The translations under genes were made by a program, and so were the position numbers. From Pseudoponticoccus marisrubri (GTDB lineage Bacteria; Pseudomonadota; Alphaproteobacteria; Rhodobacterales; Rhodobacteraceae): a DNA stretch of 64,000 nt. Below the pieces are notes generated by a model. That model did no database searches, was not told the DNA's origin, and was given only the letters and a program-made list of their open reading frames with translations. The stretch lies in NCBI RefSeq assembly GCF_001482405.1, contig NZ_LPXO01000001.1:186001-250000 (forward strand), given 5' to 3'. Shown here piece after piece: positions 8,839 to 18,402 of the stretch. Each line of letters starts with the position of its first letter. Positions within the stretch are counted from its first letter, which is position 1.

Positions 8839-10230
8839 TCACGACGCATCTTCCATCAGGCGGGCCGGGTCGAAGCCGGCCCCGGGCAGAAGCTCCACGC
8901 CCTGCTTGGACATGCGCACCTCCAGCCCGGCGGCCAGGAAGCGGGCCTTGAGCCGGTCGACCTCGGAGAAATCCTTGCTCTGCATGGCGCTGTCCCGCGC
9001 CGCGGCCAGCGCCTGCGCAAAGGGGGCCAGGTCGATGCCGACCTCGGCCCAGGCGCCCAGCGCCGCCTCCAGCAGCCCCATCAGCCCGGCCCCGGCCTTC
9101 AGCCCCGCGGCGTCGCCCTCGGTGGCCAGCCGGTGCAGCGCGGCCAGCGCGCCGGCCGTGTTCAGGTCATCGGCCAGCGCCGCAACCACACTCTCGGGCA
9201 CCGGCCCCGGCGTGACGCCCGCGGTCAGGGCGCGCCATTTGCGCAGGGTCGCCTCGGCCTCGCGCGCCTTCTCGGCGGTCCAGTCCATCGGCTTGCGGTA
9301 ATGGGTCGAGAGCATGACGAAGCGGATCACCTCGCCGGGGATGCCCTGGTCCAGCAGGTCGCGCACCGTGAAGAAGTTGCCCAGCGACTTGGACATCTTC
9401 TTGCCTTCGACCTGCAGCATCTCGTTATGCATCCAGACCCGGGCAAAGCCGCCCTCGGGATGGGCGCAGCAGCTTTGCGCGACCTCGTTCTCGTGGTGGG
9501 GGAACATCAGGTCGTTGCCGCCGCCATGGATGTCGAAGCTGTCGCCCAGCAGCGCATGCGCCATGGCCGAGCACTCGATATGCCAGCCGGGCCGCCCCCG
9601 GCCCCAGGGGCTGTCCCAGCCCGGCAGCTCCTCCGAGGAGGGTTTCCACAGCACGAAATCCATCGGGTTGCGCTTGTAGGGCGCCACCTCGACCCGCGCA
9701 CCGGCGATCATGTCCTCGACCGAGCGGCCGGAAAGCGCGCCGTACCCCGCAAAGGAGTCGACCGAGAAGAGCACATGCCCCTCGGCGGCGTAGGCATGGC
9801 CGCGCGCCACCAGATCCGCGATCATCGCGATCATCTCGCCGATATAGGCGGTGGCGCGGGGTTCGTGATCGGGGCGCAGCGCACCCAGCGCGTCCATGTC
9901 CTGATGATACCAGTCGATCGTCTCGTCCGAGCGGGCGCGCACCAGTTCCTCCAGCGTGCCCTCGGCGCCATCCGCCTTGCGCTGCAGGGCGGTGGCGTTG
10001 ATCTTGTCATCCACGTCGGTGAAATTGCGTACATAGGTGACGTGGTCCGCGCCGTAGACATGGCGCAGCAGCCGGTAGAGCGTGTCGAAGACCAGCACCG
10101 GCCGGGCATTGCCCAGATGCGCCCGGTCATAGACCGTCGGGCCGCACACATACATCCGCACGTTTCGGTCATCGAGCGGGGTGAACCGCTCCTTGCGGCG
10201 GGTGCGCGTATTGGTGAGGAAGATGTCCAT
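8839..10230 (-). CDS. cysS: Cysteinyl-tRNA synthetase
   Basis: Charges tRNA-Cys with cysteine in the cytoplasm. The 463-residue class I synthetase has the zinc-binding start [19 protein letters not shown] (Cys29; HLGN is the HIGH motif). [15 protein letters not shown] and [17 protein letters not shown] contain further zinc ligands, and [10 protein letters not shown] is the KMSKS loop. Length and motif order match the bacterial family throughout. The gene is monocistronic or co-transcribed with cimA. Confidence 0.96.
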   Translation of the reverse strand: MDIFLTNTRTRRKERFTPLDDRNVRMYVCGPTVYDRAHLGNARPVLVFDTLYRLLRHVYGADHVTYVRNFTDVDDKINATALQRKADGAEGTLEELVRARSDETIDWYHQDMDALGALRPDHEPRATAYIGEMIAMIADLVARGHAYAAEGHVLFSVDSFAGYGALSGRSVEDMIAGARVEVAPYKRNPMDFVLWKPSSEELPGWDSPWGRGRPGWHIECSAMAHALLGDSFDIHGGGNDLMFPHHENEVAQSCCAHPEGGFARVWMHNEMLQVEGKKMSKSLGNFFTVRDLLDQGIPGEVIRFVMLSTHYRKPMDWTAEKAREAEATLRKWRALTAGVTPGPVPESVVAALADDLNTAGALAALHRLATEGDAAGLKAGAGLMGLLEAALGAWAEVGIDLAPFAQALAAARDSAMQSKDFSEVDRLKARFLAAGLEVRMSKQGVELLPGAGFDPARLMEDAS

Positions 10231-10451
10231 GGCCCATCCTTCGCGGGGTTCGCGGCGGGCTTAGCAACTTCGTCGCAGAGAGGGAATAGAAGACCGGCCC
10301 GCCAGAAGATTCAGCGGGTAATGCAGCAGGTGATGCGTGCGACGGTCGTCATGCGGCTTGCCTAGCAGAGTTCCGACGGCAGGCCAAGCGGCTTGGGCGG
10401 GCGCTGCGAATTTCATTTGCCCCGCGGCTCCGGGGGCGGCACTCTGGGGTC

Positions 10452-10796
10452 ATGGGCCGCGCAACCGTGAACGAGATCTGCAAGGCGCTGCCCGGGGCGG
10501 AATGGTCCGATCCCTGGGGCGGCGGGCATGACGCGTGGAAGGTCGGCGGCAAGATGTTCGCCTGTATCGGCGCGGCGGGCGACGGTGTCTCGGTCAAGAC
10601 ACCCTCGATCGAGGATGCGCAGCTGCTGATCGAGATGCAGCGCGCGGTCAAGGCGCCCTATTTCCACCGCTCCTGGGTGCGGGTGGACTGGGATGCCGTG
10701 CCCGCGGACGAGCTGCGCGACCGGATCGAGGGCTCGTACCGGATCATCTTTGCAGGGTTGACGAAAAAGCTGCAGCGGCAGATCGCGGGCAGCTAG
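10452..10796 (+). CDS. MmcQ/YjbR family protein
   Basis: 114-residue cytoplasmic protein of the MmcQ/YjbR family, a small alpha/beta fold described as DNA-binding-like but of unknown biochemical role. Recognisable elements are an early GAEWSDPWGGGHDAWKVGGK, the central SVKTPSIEDAQLLIE and a C-terminal DRIEGSYRIIFAGLTKK. The start is the ATG at 10452 within a 220-base intergenic region after cysS. It is a single gene ending before the shared terminator with rne. Confidence 0.8.
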   Translation: MGRATVNEICKALPGAEWSDPWGGGHDAWKVGGKMFACIGAAGDGVSVKTPSIEDAQLLIEMQRAVKAPYFHRSWVRVDWDAVPADELRDRIEGSYRIIFAGLTKKLQRQIAGS

Positions 10797-10824
10797 CGTT
10801 CAATCCTCACCGCGTGAGCGAATG

Positions 10825-10854
10825 AAAAAAGGCGGGCCCGGGGCCCGCCTTTCG
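10825..10854. terminator. Bidirectional rho-independent terminator between the YjbR gene and rne
   Basis: AAAAAA at 10825-10830 runs into a G+C-rich stem GGCGGGCC and its complement GGCCCGCC, and then TTTC. The hairpin has A-run and T-run flanks on either side and sits between two convergent genes, so it can terminate both transcripts. Confidence 0.88.
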
Positions 10855-10872
10855 ATCTGAATGCCTGTCGGC

Positions 10873-13800
10873 TCAGCGGCCGAGCGACCACCAGCCGCGG
10901 CGCTTGGGCTGGCTGGGCGTCTCTTCCGCCGGCTCGGCCGTCTCCGCGTCCGCCTCGGCCGGGCTGTCCTTTGCGACGGGGGCGGTCTCGGTCGCGGGGT
11001 CCTCTGCGGCCTCGGGCGCGGGGTCGGCCACCGGCTGGGCCTCGGGCTCCGCCTCCGTCACCGTCTCCGGTGCCGATTGGACCTCTGCCGCTTGCGGGGC
11101 CGGCTCGGGCTCCTGTGCGGGCGTCTCGACCGGCTCAACGGCGGCGCTCTCCCCGATCGCCATCGGCTCCGGCGCTTCCGCGCTCTCGGCCGGGGCTGCC
11201 GGCTCGGGCGCCTCAGAAGGTTCGGGCGTGCTGTCCGCAGGCGCGTCGGGCTCGGCGGGGGTCACTTCGCCCACGACCTCGGCGATGACATCGGCGGCCT
11301 TGCGGCGCACCCGCTTGGGTCGGGCCGGCTCCTCGCCCTCGGCGAGCGCGGGTTGCGCGGCCTCTTCGGCCGGGGCCGGGTCGGGCGCCTGCACGGTCTC
11401 GGCCGCGGGCGCGGCCTGCTCGGCCACCGGTTCGGGCGTCGGGATCTCGTCGCCCTTGGCCCCCTCTTCCGCGGTCTCGGTCGCGTCGGATTTCTTGCGC
11501 GAGCGCGAGCGGCGCGTCCGGGTCTTGCGCGGCTTCTCCTCGCCCGTCTCGTCCGGGCTGTCCTCGGCGGTCGACGCGGGCTCGGAGGTCTCGGCGGGCG
11601 CGGTCTCGGCGCCGTCCTTCGCACCCTCTGGGCGCGCCTCATATGCCGTGGCGGGCTGCTGGCCGTTGCCGTTCTCGGACTCCTCGCCCTCCTTCGACTT
11701 GGACTTGCGGCGACGCCGGCGGCGGCGCTTCTTGGGCTTGCCCTCGTCGCCGGTCTCCTCGGATTTCTCGGGAGCGGGTGCGGGCGCGGCTTCGGCCTCT
11801 TCCGGCTCGGGCGTCTCGGCCTGGGCCTCGGCCTCGGCGGCCTGCGAGGCATCCTCGTCGATCTGGTCCATGATCGAGGTGTCCACCGACACGACCGGCG
11901 CGGTCGCCTCGGGCACGCTGCGCGTGGCGGTCTTGAACTTCTCCATGGCGAAATCGGGCGCGACCAGGTGCGGGTCGCCCTCGATGCGCACGGCCATGCC
12001 GTAACGCGCCTCGATCTGGGCCACGTGTTCGCGCTTCTGGTTCATCAGGTAGTTGGCGATGCCCACCGGACATTTCACCAGCACCTCGCGCGAGCGGCGA
12101 CGCACGCCCTCTTCCTCGATCTGGCGCAGGATCTGCAGCGCCATGTTGTCATCCGAGCGGATCAGCCCGGTGCCGTGGCAGGCCGGGCAAGGCTGGGTCG
12201 TGGCCTCGATCATGCCGGGGCGCAGGCGCTGGCGGCTCATCTCCAGCAGGCCGAAGCCCGAGATGCGGCCCACCTGGATGCGCGCGCGGTCGGTCTTGAG
12301 CTTTTCCTTCAGGCGCTTCTCGACCGCGGTGTTGTTCTTGCGCTCGTCCATGTCGATGAAATCGATCACGATCAGGCCGGCCAGGTCGCGCAGGCGCAGC
12401 TGGCGGGCCACCTCCTCGGCGGCCTCGAGATTGGTCTTGAGCGCGGTCTCCTCGATCGAGCCCTCTTTCGTGGCCCGGCCCGAGTTCACGTCGATCGCCA
12501 CCAGCGCCTCGGTCACGCCGATCACGATATAGCCGCCGGATTTCAGCTGCACGGTCGGGTTGAACATGCCGCCCAGGTAGCTTTCCACCTGGTAGCGCGC
12601 GAAGAGCGGCATCTGCTCGGCGTAATGCTTCACGTTCTTGGCGTGGGACGGCATGATCATCTTCATGAAGTCCTTGGCCACGCGGTAGCCGCGCTCACCC
12701 TCGACCAGAACCTCGTCGATCTCGCGCGAATAGAGGTCGCGGATCGAGCGCTTGATCAGGTCGCCCTCCTCGTAGATCTTGGCCGGCGCGATGGATTTCA
12801 GCGTCAGCTCGCGGATCTGCTCCCACAGGCGCTGCAGGTACTCATAGTCGCGCTTGATCTCGGTCTTGGTGCGCTTGGCACCGGCAGTGCGGATGATCAG
12901 CCCCGCGCCCTTGGGCACGTCGATGCCCTGTGCGATCTCCTTGAGCTTGGAGCGGTCGGCGGCATTGGTGATCTTGCGGCTGATCCCGCCGCCGCGCGCG
13001 GTGTTGGGCATCAGCACGCAGTAGCGCCCGGCGAGGCTGAGATAGGTGGTCAGCGCGGCGCCCTTGTTGCCGCGCTCTTCCTTGACGACCTGCACCAGCA
13101 TGATCTGGCGGACCTTGATGACCTCCTGGATCTTGTAGCGGCGCGGGCGCGGCTTGCGGACCGGGCGGATGTCCTCCTCGGTGTCGTCATCGGCCACGGA
13201 TTCGATCGAGGTGTCGCGCGCGGCGGCATCGGCGCCGTCGGCGTCACCCTCGTCGTCCTCGTCCTCGTCGCGGGCGCTGTCCTTCTTCGACGCGCCCTTG
13301 TCCCGCCGGCTGCGCGAGCGTGACGGCTTGGGGGTCTCGTCGCTGTCCGGTGCGCTGTCGGCGCTCTCGGGCCCGGCCTCGGGCGTGGCGTCCTCGGAGG
13401 TCACGACCGCCGCGTCATCCTTGGAGGATTCCGCGATCGGGCGCGGCTTGGGCGCGTCCTCGCTGTCCTCGTCGGGGGCGGCGTCCGTGTCGGTGCTCTC
13501 GGAGGTGTCCCCAGCGGTCTCTGCCGGTGCATCGTCCTGCTGTCCCGCGGGCGCCTCTTCTGTCTGGGCCTCGGCCGGCGTAGCCTCCGCGACGGGTGCG
13601 CTGTCCGCGGCCGGCGCCTCGGGCACAGCGATCTCCGGCGCCGCAGCCGGGGTTTCGGATGCCGTGGCCTCGGGCGCGGGTTGCGTTTCTGCCACTTCCG
13701 TAGTGGCCACGCTCTCCGACGCCGCATCACCCGTCGCAGCCAGAGTATCCGGCGCCGCTACGGGCGTCTCGGGCGCGGCCGGGGCCTGCGCCTCGGCCGG

Positions 13801-14373
13801 GGCCTGCGCCTCGGCACCCGGGGTCTCGGCGGGCGTCGTCGCGGCCTCGCCGGTCTCGGGCTCGGCCACAGGTGCCTCGCGCACGGTCTCCATCGGGGAC
13901 AAGCCCTCGCCCGGGGCGCCGGCCTCGCTGTCCTCGCCGAGATCGATCATCTCCATGCCGCTGGGTTCGCGCGGCGTGTCGGGCTTGGCCTGTGCCTCGG
14001 GCTTGTCGCCGGCGGGCTTGGATTTGGAGCGGCGCGAGCGGGTGCGCTTGGGCTTTTCCTTCTCGTCCTCCTCCTCGGCGGCGGCCAGGGCCGCCTCTTC
14101 CTCCATCAGCGCCTTCCGGTCGGCGATCGGGATCTGGTAGTAATCCGGGTGGATTTCCGAGAAGGCGAGGAAGCCGTGGCGATTGCCGCCGTAATCGACG
14201 AAGGCCGCCTGCAGCGAGGGCTCGACCCGGGTGACCTTGGCTAGGTAGATGTTGCCGGCGAGCTGCCGCTTGTTTTCCGATTCAAAGTCGAACTCCTCGA
14301 CCTTGTTTCCGTCCACCACCACGACGCGGGTCTCTTCCGCGTGGGTGGCGTCGATGAGCATTTTCTTTGCCAT
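10873..14373 (-). CDS. rne: Ribonuclease E
   Basis: Main endoribonuclease for mRNA decay and RNA processing, and scaffold of the degradosome. The 1166 residues start at MAKKMLIDATHAEETRVVVV; this ATG (14373) matches the family N-terminus, and the in-frame extension upstream does not. The S1 domain begins at residue 36-80 and resumes near 410 (YKIQEVIKVRQIMLVQVVKE), split by about 320 Ala/Glu/Pro/Ser-rich residues. Catalytic aspartates are in AIDVNSG and VIDFIDM, and the zinc-link is CPACHGTG near residue 730. The tail from about 835 is disordered, contains a run of seven arginines and ends GWWSLGR. RNase E usually autoregulates through its own long 5' leader. Confidence 0.95.
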   Translation of the reverse strand: MAKKMLIDATHAEETRVVVVDGNKVEEFDFESENKRQLAGNIYLAKVTRVEPSLQAAFVDYGGNRHGFLAFSEIHPDYYQIPIADRKALMEEEAALAAAEEEDEKEKPKRTRSRRSKSKPAGDKPEAQAKPDTPREPSGMEMIDLGEDSEAGAPGEGLSPMETVREAPVAEPETGEAATTPAETPGAEAQAPAEAQAPAAPETPVAAPDTLAATGDAASESVATTEVAETQPAPEATASETPAAAPEIAVPEAPAADSAPVAEATPAEAQTEEAPAGQQDDAPAETAGDTSESTDTDAAPDEDSEDAPKPRPIAESSKDDAAVVTSEDATPEAGPESADSAPDSDETPKPSRSRSRRDKGASKKDSARDEDEDDEGDADGADAAARDTSIESVADDDTEEDIRPVRKPRPRRYKIQEVIKVRQIMLVQVVKEERGNKGAALTTYLSLAGRYCVLMPNTARGGGISRKITNAADRSKLKEIAQGIDVPKGAGLIIRTAGAKRTKTEIKRDYEYLQRLWEQIRELTLKSIAPAKIYEEGDLIKRSIRDLYSREIDEVLVEGERGYRVAKDFMKMIMPSHAKNVKHYAEQMPLFARYQVESYLGGMFNPTVQLKSGGYIVIGVTEALVAIDVNSGRATKEGSIEETALKTNLEAAEEVARQLRLRDLAGLIVIDFIDMDERKNNTAVEKRLKEKLKTDRARIQVGRISGFGLLEMSRQRLRPGMIEATTQPCPACHGTGLIRSDDNMALQILRQIEEEGVRRRSREVLVKCPVGIANYLMNQKREHVAQIEARYGMAVRIEGDPHLVAPDFAMEKFKTATRSVPEATAPVVSVDTSIMDQIDEDASQAAEAEAQAETPEPEEAEAAPAPAPEKSEETGDEGKPKKRRRRRRRKSKSKEGEESENGNGQQPATAYEARPEGAKDGAETAPAETSEPASTAEDSPDETGEEKPRKTRTRRSRSRKKSDATETAEEGAKGDEIPTPEPVAEQAAPAAETVQAPDPAPAEEAAQPALAEGEEPARPKRVRRKAADVIAEVVGEVTPAEPDAPADSTPEPSEAPEPAAPAESAEAPEPMAIGESAAVEPVETPAQEPEPAPQAAEVQSAPETVTEAEPEAQPVADPAPEAAEDPATETAPVAKDSPAEADAETAEPAEETPSQPKRRGWWSLGR

Positions 14374-14934
14374 GTTATCCGTCTGCACGTGAAGCGCGCC
14401 CCCGGTCCGGGCGGACGGGAGGCGGCATAGACGTGTCTTGTCTGGGCGAACTGCGGCGTGCGAGGACGGCGGGCGCATCTGCGTCCTGCCCCGTGCCTCG
14501 TCTGTGTCGCGCGCGTCATCGCGGTTCTTCTCCGACGCTCTCGCGGGTCAAGCCCCGCTGGCGCCCGTTGGGAAAGCCCGTCGCACTGCGGCGGTCCGGG
14601 CCCGGTTCATCGGCCTTGCGGCCCTATCGGTCTGGCCACGCCTGCCATGGCAGGGCAGCGGCCAGCGAAACTCTTGGCCATGCGCCGCGCGCAATGGCCT
14701 GAAAGCCACATTACAGCCAGAGGTGCAGCAAAGACAATGGGCAATCGTGTCCGGCCGCCCCGACATCGGGGCCCTGCCCGCCGGCCGGGCCGCGGCAAGG
14801 CGGTTCGAACCGCCTTGGCCAAGCGCGTTGCAACGCGCTTTCACGCCGCTTGCAAGCGGCGTCCGCCCGGTCCTGCCGCCGGGCATGGGCGCGGGAAGCC
14901 GCTTCGAAGCGGCTTCGGCGCGTCGCTCATCGGG
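14374..14934. other. Intergenic region upstream of rne with palindrome cluster
   Basis: 561 bases without a credible gene. The half near rne (14374-14600) is the probable rne promoter and 5' leader. The half near 14796-14916 carries four perfect palindromes, described separately. A further CCTGCCATGGCAGG palindrome lies at 14641-14654. I see no tRNA or known small RNA; GGTTCGAACC at 14803 mimics a T-arm but has no acceptor, D or anticodon arms around it. Confidence 0.55.
14796..14916. repeat. Cluster of four perfect G+C-rich palindromes
   Basis: Four dyads follow one another: 14796-14817 (CAAGGCGGTT, CG, complement), 14821-14840 (AAGCGCGTT, GC, complement), 14843-14862 (ACGCCGCTT, GC, complement) and 14895-14916 (GAAGCCGCTT, CG, complement). 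Units are 20 or 22 nt with TTCGAA or TTGCAA centres. The last ends 18 bases past the stop of the minus-strand dehydrogenase gene and is identical over 22 nt to 50478-50499. Confidence 0.85.
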
Positions 14935-15807
14935 TCAGCCGATGGCGTTCAACCGTGCGATCAGCGACGAGGTGTCCCAACGCCCGCCGCCCATCTTCTG
15001 GACCTCCTTGTAGAACTGGTCGACCAGCGCGGTCACCGGCAGCGCGGCCTGCACCTCGTCGGCGGTCTTCAGGCAGATGCCCAGGTCCTTGCGCATCCAG
15101 TCCACTGCGAAGCCGTGGTCGAACTTGCCGTCCAGCATGGTCTCGAACCGGTTCACCATCTGCCAGGACCCGGCCGCGCCGCCGCCGATCACCTCGACCA
15201 CCTCGCGCCCGTCGAGCCCGGCTTTCTGCGCGAAATGCAGCCCTTCGGACAGGCCCTGCACCAGCCCCGCGATGCAGATCTGGTTGACCATCTTGGTCAG
15301 CTGCCCCGCACCGCTGCCGCCCAGCCGCTTGCACAGCTTGGCATAGGCGTCGATCACCGGCGCGGCCGCGTCGTATTGCGCCGCGTCGCCGCCGCACATC
15401 ACCACCAGCTGACCGTTCTCGGCGCCCGCCTGACCGCCCGAGACCGGCGCGTCGACAAAGCCCAGGCCCTGCCCCTTTGCCGCCTCATACAGCTCGGCCG
15501 TCACCTGCGCCGAGACCGTGGTGTGATCGACGAAGATCGCCCCCTCGCGCATACCGCCGAAGGCACCGTCTTCGCCCGTGCAGACCGCGCGCAGGTCGTC
15601 GTCATTGCCGACGCAAGCCATCACGAAATCCTGCCCCTCGGCCGCCGCGCGCGGCGTCTCGGCCCGTGCGCCGCCATGCTCGGCCACCCAGGCCTCGGCC
15701 TTGGCGGCGGTGCGGTTGTAGACCGTCACGTCGTGCCCGGCCTTTGCCAGGTGACCCGCCATCGGATAGCCCATCACGCCCAGGCCCAGAAATGCAACTT
15801 TCGCCAT
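14935..15807 (-). CDS. NAD(P)-dependent beta-hydroxyacid dehydrogenase (3-hydroxyisobutyrate dehydrogenase-like)
   Basis: 290-residue dehydrogenase of the 3-hydroxyisobutyrate/tartronate-semialdehyde reductase family. It begins with the Rossmann motif FLGLGVMGYPMAGHLAKAGH. FVDAPVSGGQAGAENG is the substrate-binding signature, and the catalytic lysine lies in GSGAGQLTKMVNQI. The ATG at 15807 is preceded by GGAAAGGGA and fits the family start; the in-frame ATG 84 bases upstream does not. The exact substrate is open, with 3-hydroxyisobutyrate (valine breakdown) and tartronate semialdehyde both possible, and no valine-pathway gene is adjacent. Confidence 0.85.
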   Translation of the reverse strand: MAKVAFLGLGVMGYPMAGHLAKAGHDVTVYNRTAAKAEAWVAEHGGARAETPRAAAEGQDFVMACVGNDDDLRAVCTGEDGAFGGMREGAIFVDHTTVSAQVTAELYEAAKGQGLGFVDAPVSGGQAGAENGQLVVMCGGDAAQYDAAAPVIDAYAKLCKRLGGSGAGQLTKMVNQICIAGLVQGLSEGLHFAQKAGLDGREVVEVIGGGAAGSWQMVNRFETMLDGKFDHGFAVDWMRKDLGICLKTADEVQAALPVTALVDQFYKEVQKMGGGRWDTSSLIARLNAIG

Positions 15808-15939
15808 GTCGTCCCTTTCCCTGTGGTTCCGTCCGCCTTTCGCGGATCCGCCGATCCCGGGCCGCGGCTCTTGGCAAGCCCGGTCGGGCAAGTTAAGCCC
15901 GCCTGGATCCTTCAGTAACGCAAGGCGGGGGCAAGGGAA

Positions 15940-18402
15940 ATGGCGCGCGTGTTCCGGTGGCTTCTGCGCCTAGCAACCGCTTTCGTCGTGCTGGCCGTGC
16001 TGGCCGTGGCCACCGTCTACTACCTCGCCTCACGCTCGCTGCCTTCCTATGACAAGACGCTGCCGGTCGCGGGCACCACCGCCGATATCGAGATCGTGCG
16101 CGACAACTCGGCCATCCCGCATATCCTTGCCCTGTCGGACCGCGACGCGTTTTTCGGGCTGGGCTATGCCCATGCGCAGGACCGGCTGTGGCAGATGATG
16201 CTGCTGCGCCGCACCGCGCAGGGCCGCCTGTCCGAGATGTTCGGCCGCGCCACGGTCGAGACCGACACGCTTCTGCGCCGGCTCGATCTCTACACGCTGG
16301 CGGTGCAGTCGGTCGAGCATCAGGACGCCCGCACGCTGGACGCGCTTGAGGCTTATGCCGCCGGCGTCAACGCGCGCATCTCCGAGATCAACGCCCGTAG
16401 CCTCGGCCGCGGGGCGCCGGAATATTTCCTCTTCGACGCGGCCATCGCGCCGTGGCAGCCGGCCGACAGCATCGCGCTGATCAAGGTGATGGCGCTGCAG
16501 CTGGCCGGCCATCTCGAGGAGGAGGTGCTGCGCGCGCGCACCTCGCTGGCGCTGGACGATGCCGCGCGGCTGGCCGACATCCTGCCCGACAGCCCCGGCA
16601 CCGGCGTCGCCGCCCTGCCCGACTACGCCGCGCTGGCCCCCGGTGTCCTGCCGCGCCATGCCAGCGCGCAATCCCCGCGCCCGCCGCTCTTCCCGGTGCC
16701 AGCACGCGGGCTGGCCGGCGCATCCAATGTCTGGGCGGCGGCACCAGACCGCTCGGCCGGGCGCGGCACGCTTCTGGCCAACGACCCGCATCTGGGCTTC
16801 TCGGCGCCGTCGATCTGGTATCTCGCCCGGATGGAGCTGCAATCGGGTGGCGTGATCGGCGGCACGATCCCGGGCATCCCCACCGTGTTGGTCGGCCGGA
16901 CCGAGGCGCTGGCCTGGGGGCTGACCTCCAGCTATCTCGACGACCAGGACCTGTTCCTCGAAGAGCTCAACCCCGACGACCCCGAGGAGTACCGCACGCC
17001 GGACGGGTTCAAGCGGTTCCGCACGCGCAAGACGATCATCGAGATCAAGGACCACGCGCCGATCACCATCACCCTGCGCTGGACCGAGAACGGCCCCGTC
17101 CTGCCCGGCTCGCAGTTCAACCTTGGCGACATCACCCCGCAGGGCCATGTCATGTCGCTGGCCTGGACCGCGCTCTCGCCCGAGGACACCTCGGCCAGCG
17201 CCGCGATCGCGCTGATGATGTCGGGCTCGGTCGAGGAGGCGCTGGAGGTCTCGCGCGGGTTCATGGCGCCGTCGCAGAACCTGACGCTGATCGATGACGA
17301 CACGGTGGCGATGAAGCTGATCGGCACCATGCCGCGCCGCGACCCCGCCCATCAGAGCCGCGGACGCCTGCCCAGCCCCGGCTGGATCGCCACCAACCGC
17401 TGGCAGGGCGCGCTGCCCTATACCTCGAACCCCGAATTCCTGGCCCCCGTGGGTGGCATCGTGGGCAATACCAACAACAAGGTGATCGACCGGCCCTTTC
17501 CCAACCATGTCAGCTATCACTGGGGCGACAGCCAGCGCGTGCAGCGCTGGCGCGGGCTGATGCAGGGGCGCAAGGTGCATACCCGGGACAGCTTTGTCGA
17601 GGCACAGCTGGACACGGTCTCGCCCGTGGCGCGCACCCTGTTGCCGCTGATCGGCGCCGACCTGTGGTATACCGAGGAAACCCTGCCCGAGGGCACGCCG
17701 GAACGCCGCCGCCAGCGCGCGCTGGCGCTGCTGGCCGAGTGGAACGGCGCGATGAACGAGCACCTGCCCGAGCCGCTGATCTATGCCGCCTGGCTGCGCG
17801 CCCTGCAGGACCGGCTGATCCGCGACGACCTCGGGCCCCTGGCCGATGCCTATACCCATGTGCAGCCGCTCTTCATCGAGCGGGTCTTTCGCAACGTGGA
17901 CGGCGCCTCGATCTGGTGCGACGTGCGCCGCTCGGCCCCGCGCGAGACCTGCACCGACATCGCCCGGCTGGCGCTGGATGACGCGCTGATCTGGATCGAG
18001 GAAACTCATGGCAGCGCGCTGGAAAGCCTGCGCTGGGGCGATGCTCATGCTGTCACCCACAAGCACGAGGTGCTGGGGGACGTGCCGCTGCTGCGCTATT
18101 TCGTGAACATCCGCCAGACCACCTCGGGCGGGGATCACACGCTGATGCGCGGCGTGACCTCGGGGCGCGACCCCGATCCCTTCGCCAATGTGCACGGCGC
18201 GGGCTATCGCGGGGTCTATGATTTCGCCGATCCCGACAGCTCGGTCTTCATCAATGCCACCGGCCAATCGGGGCATTTCCTGTCGCGCCATTACGACGAC
18301 CTTGGCCAGCTCTGGCGGCGCGGCGAATACGTGCCCATGTCGCTGGATATCGACCTGGCGCGCGCCGCCTCGGTGGGCATCACACGGCTCGTGAAACCGT
18401 GA
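15940..18402 (+). CDS. Penicillin acylase family protein (Ntn hydrolase)
   Basis: 820-residue Ntn-type amidohydrolase. An N-terminal signal anchor (about residues 5-30) directs it to the periplasm. The alpha-chain part contains GYAHAQDRLWQM, the family hallmark. The autoprocessing site and N-terminal nucleophile is Ser262 in AGASNVWAAA, followed by LLANDPHLGFSAPSIWY of the beta chain. Near the C-terminus it has VHGAGYRGVYDF and TGQSGHFLSRHYDD. Such enzymes hydrolyse N-acyl amides, including beta-lactam side chains and acyl-homoserine lactones; this one's substrate cannot be assigned. Its stop overlaps the next gene. Confidence 0.9.
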   Translation: MARVFRWLLRLATAFVVLAVLAVATVYYLASRSLPSYDKTLPVAGTTADIEIVRDNSAIPHILALSDRDAFFGLGYAHAQDRLWQMMLLRRTAQGRLSEMFGRATVETDTLLRRLDLYTLAVQSVEHQDARTLDALEAYAAGVNARISEINARSLGRGAPEYFLFDAAIAPWQPADSIALIKVMALQLAGHLEEEVLRARTSLALDDAARLADILPDSPGTGVAALPDYAALAPGVLPRHASAQSPRPPLFPVPARGLAGASNVWAAAPDRSAGRGTLLANDPHLGFSAPSIWYLARMELQSGGVIGGTIPGIPTVLVGRTEALAWGLTSSYLDDQDLFLEELNPDDPEEYRTPDGFKRFRTRKTIIEIKDHAPITITLRWTENGPVLPGSQFNLGDITPQGHVMSLAWTALSPEDTSASAAIALMMSGSVEEALEVSRGFMAPSQNLTLIDDDTVAMKLIGTMPRRDPAHQSRGRLPSPGWIATNRWQGALPYTSNPEFLAPVGGIVGNTNNKVIDRPFPNHVSYHWGDSQRVQRWRGLMQGRKVHTRDSFVEAQLDTVSPVARTLLPLIGADLWYTEETLPEGTPERRRQRALALLAEWNGAMNEHLPEPLIYAAWLRALQDRLIRDDLGPLADAYTHVQPLFIERVFRNVDGASIWCDVRRSAPRETCTDIARLALDDALIWIEETHGSALESLRWGDAHAVTHKHEVLGDVPLLRYFVNIRQTTSGGDHTLMRGVTSGRDPDPFANVHGAGYRGVYDFADPDSSVFINATGQSGHFLSRHYDDLGQLWRRGEYVPMSLDIDLARAASVGITRLVKP

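Noticed and set aside
10861-13323. 820-codon plus-strand frame opposite rne
   Set aside because: A Gly/Leu/Arg-rich frame produced by the Ala/Glu codons of rne on the other strand; no start signal or motif.
14803-14812. GGTTCGAACC resembling a tRNA T-arm
   Set aside because: It is the centre of a 22-nt palindrome; no acceptor stem, D-arm or anticodon arm can be drawn around it.
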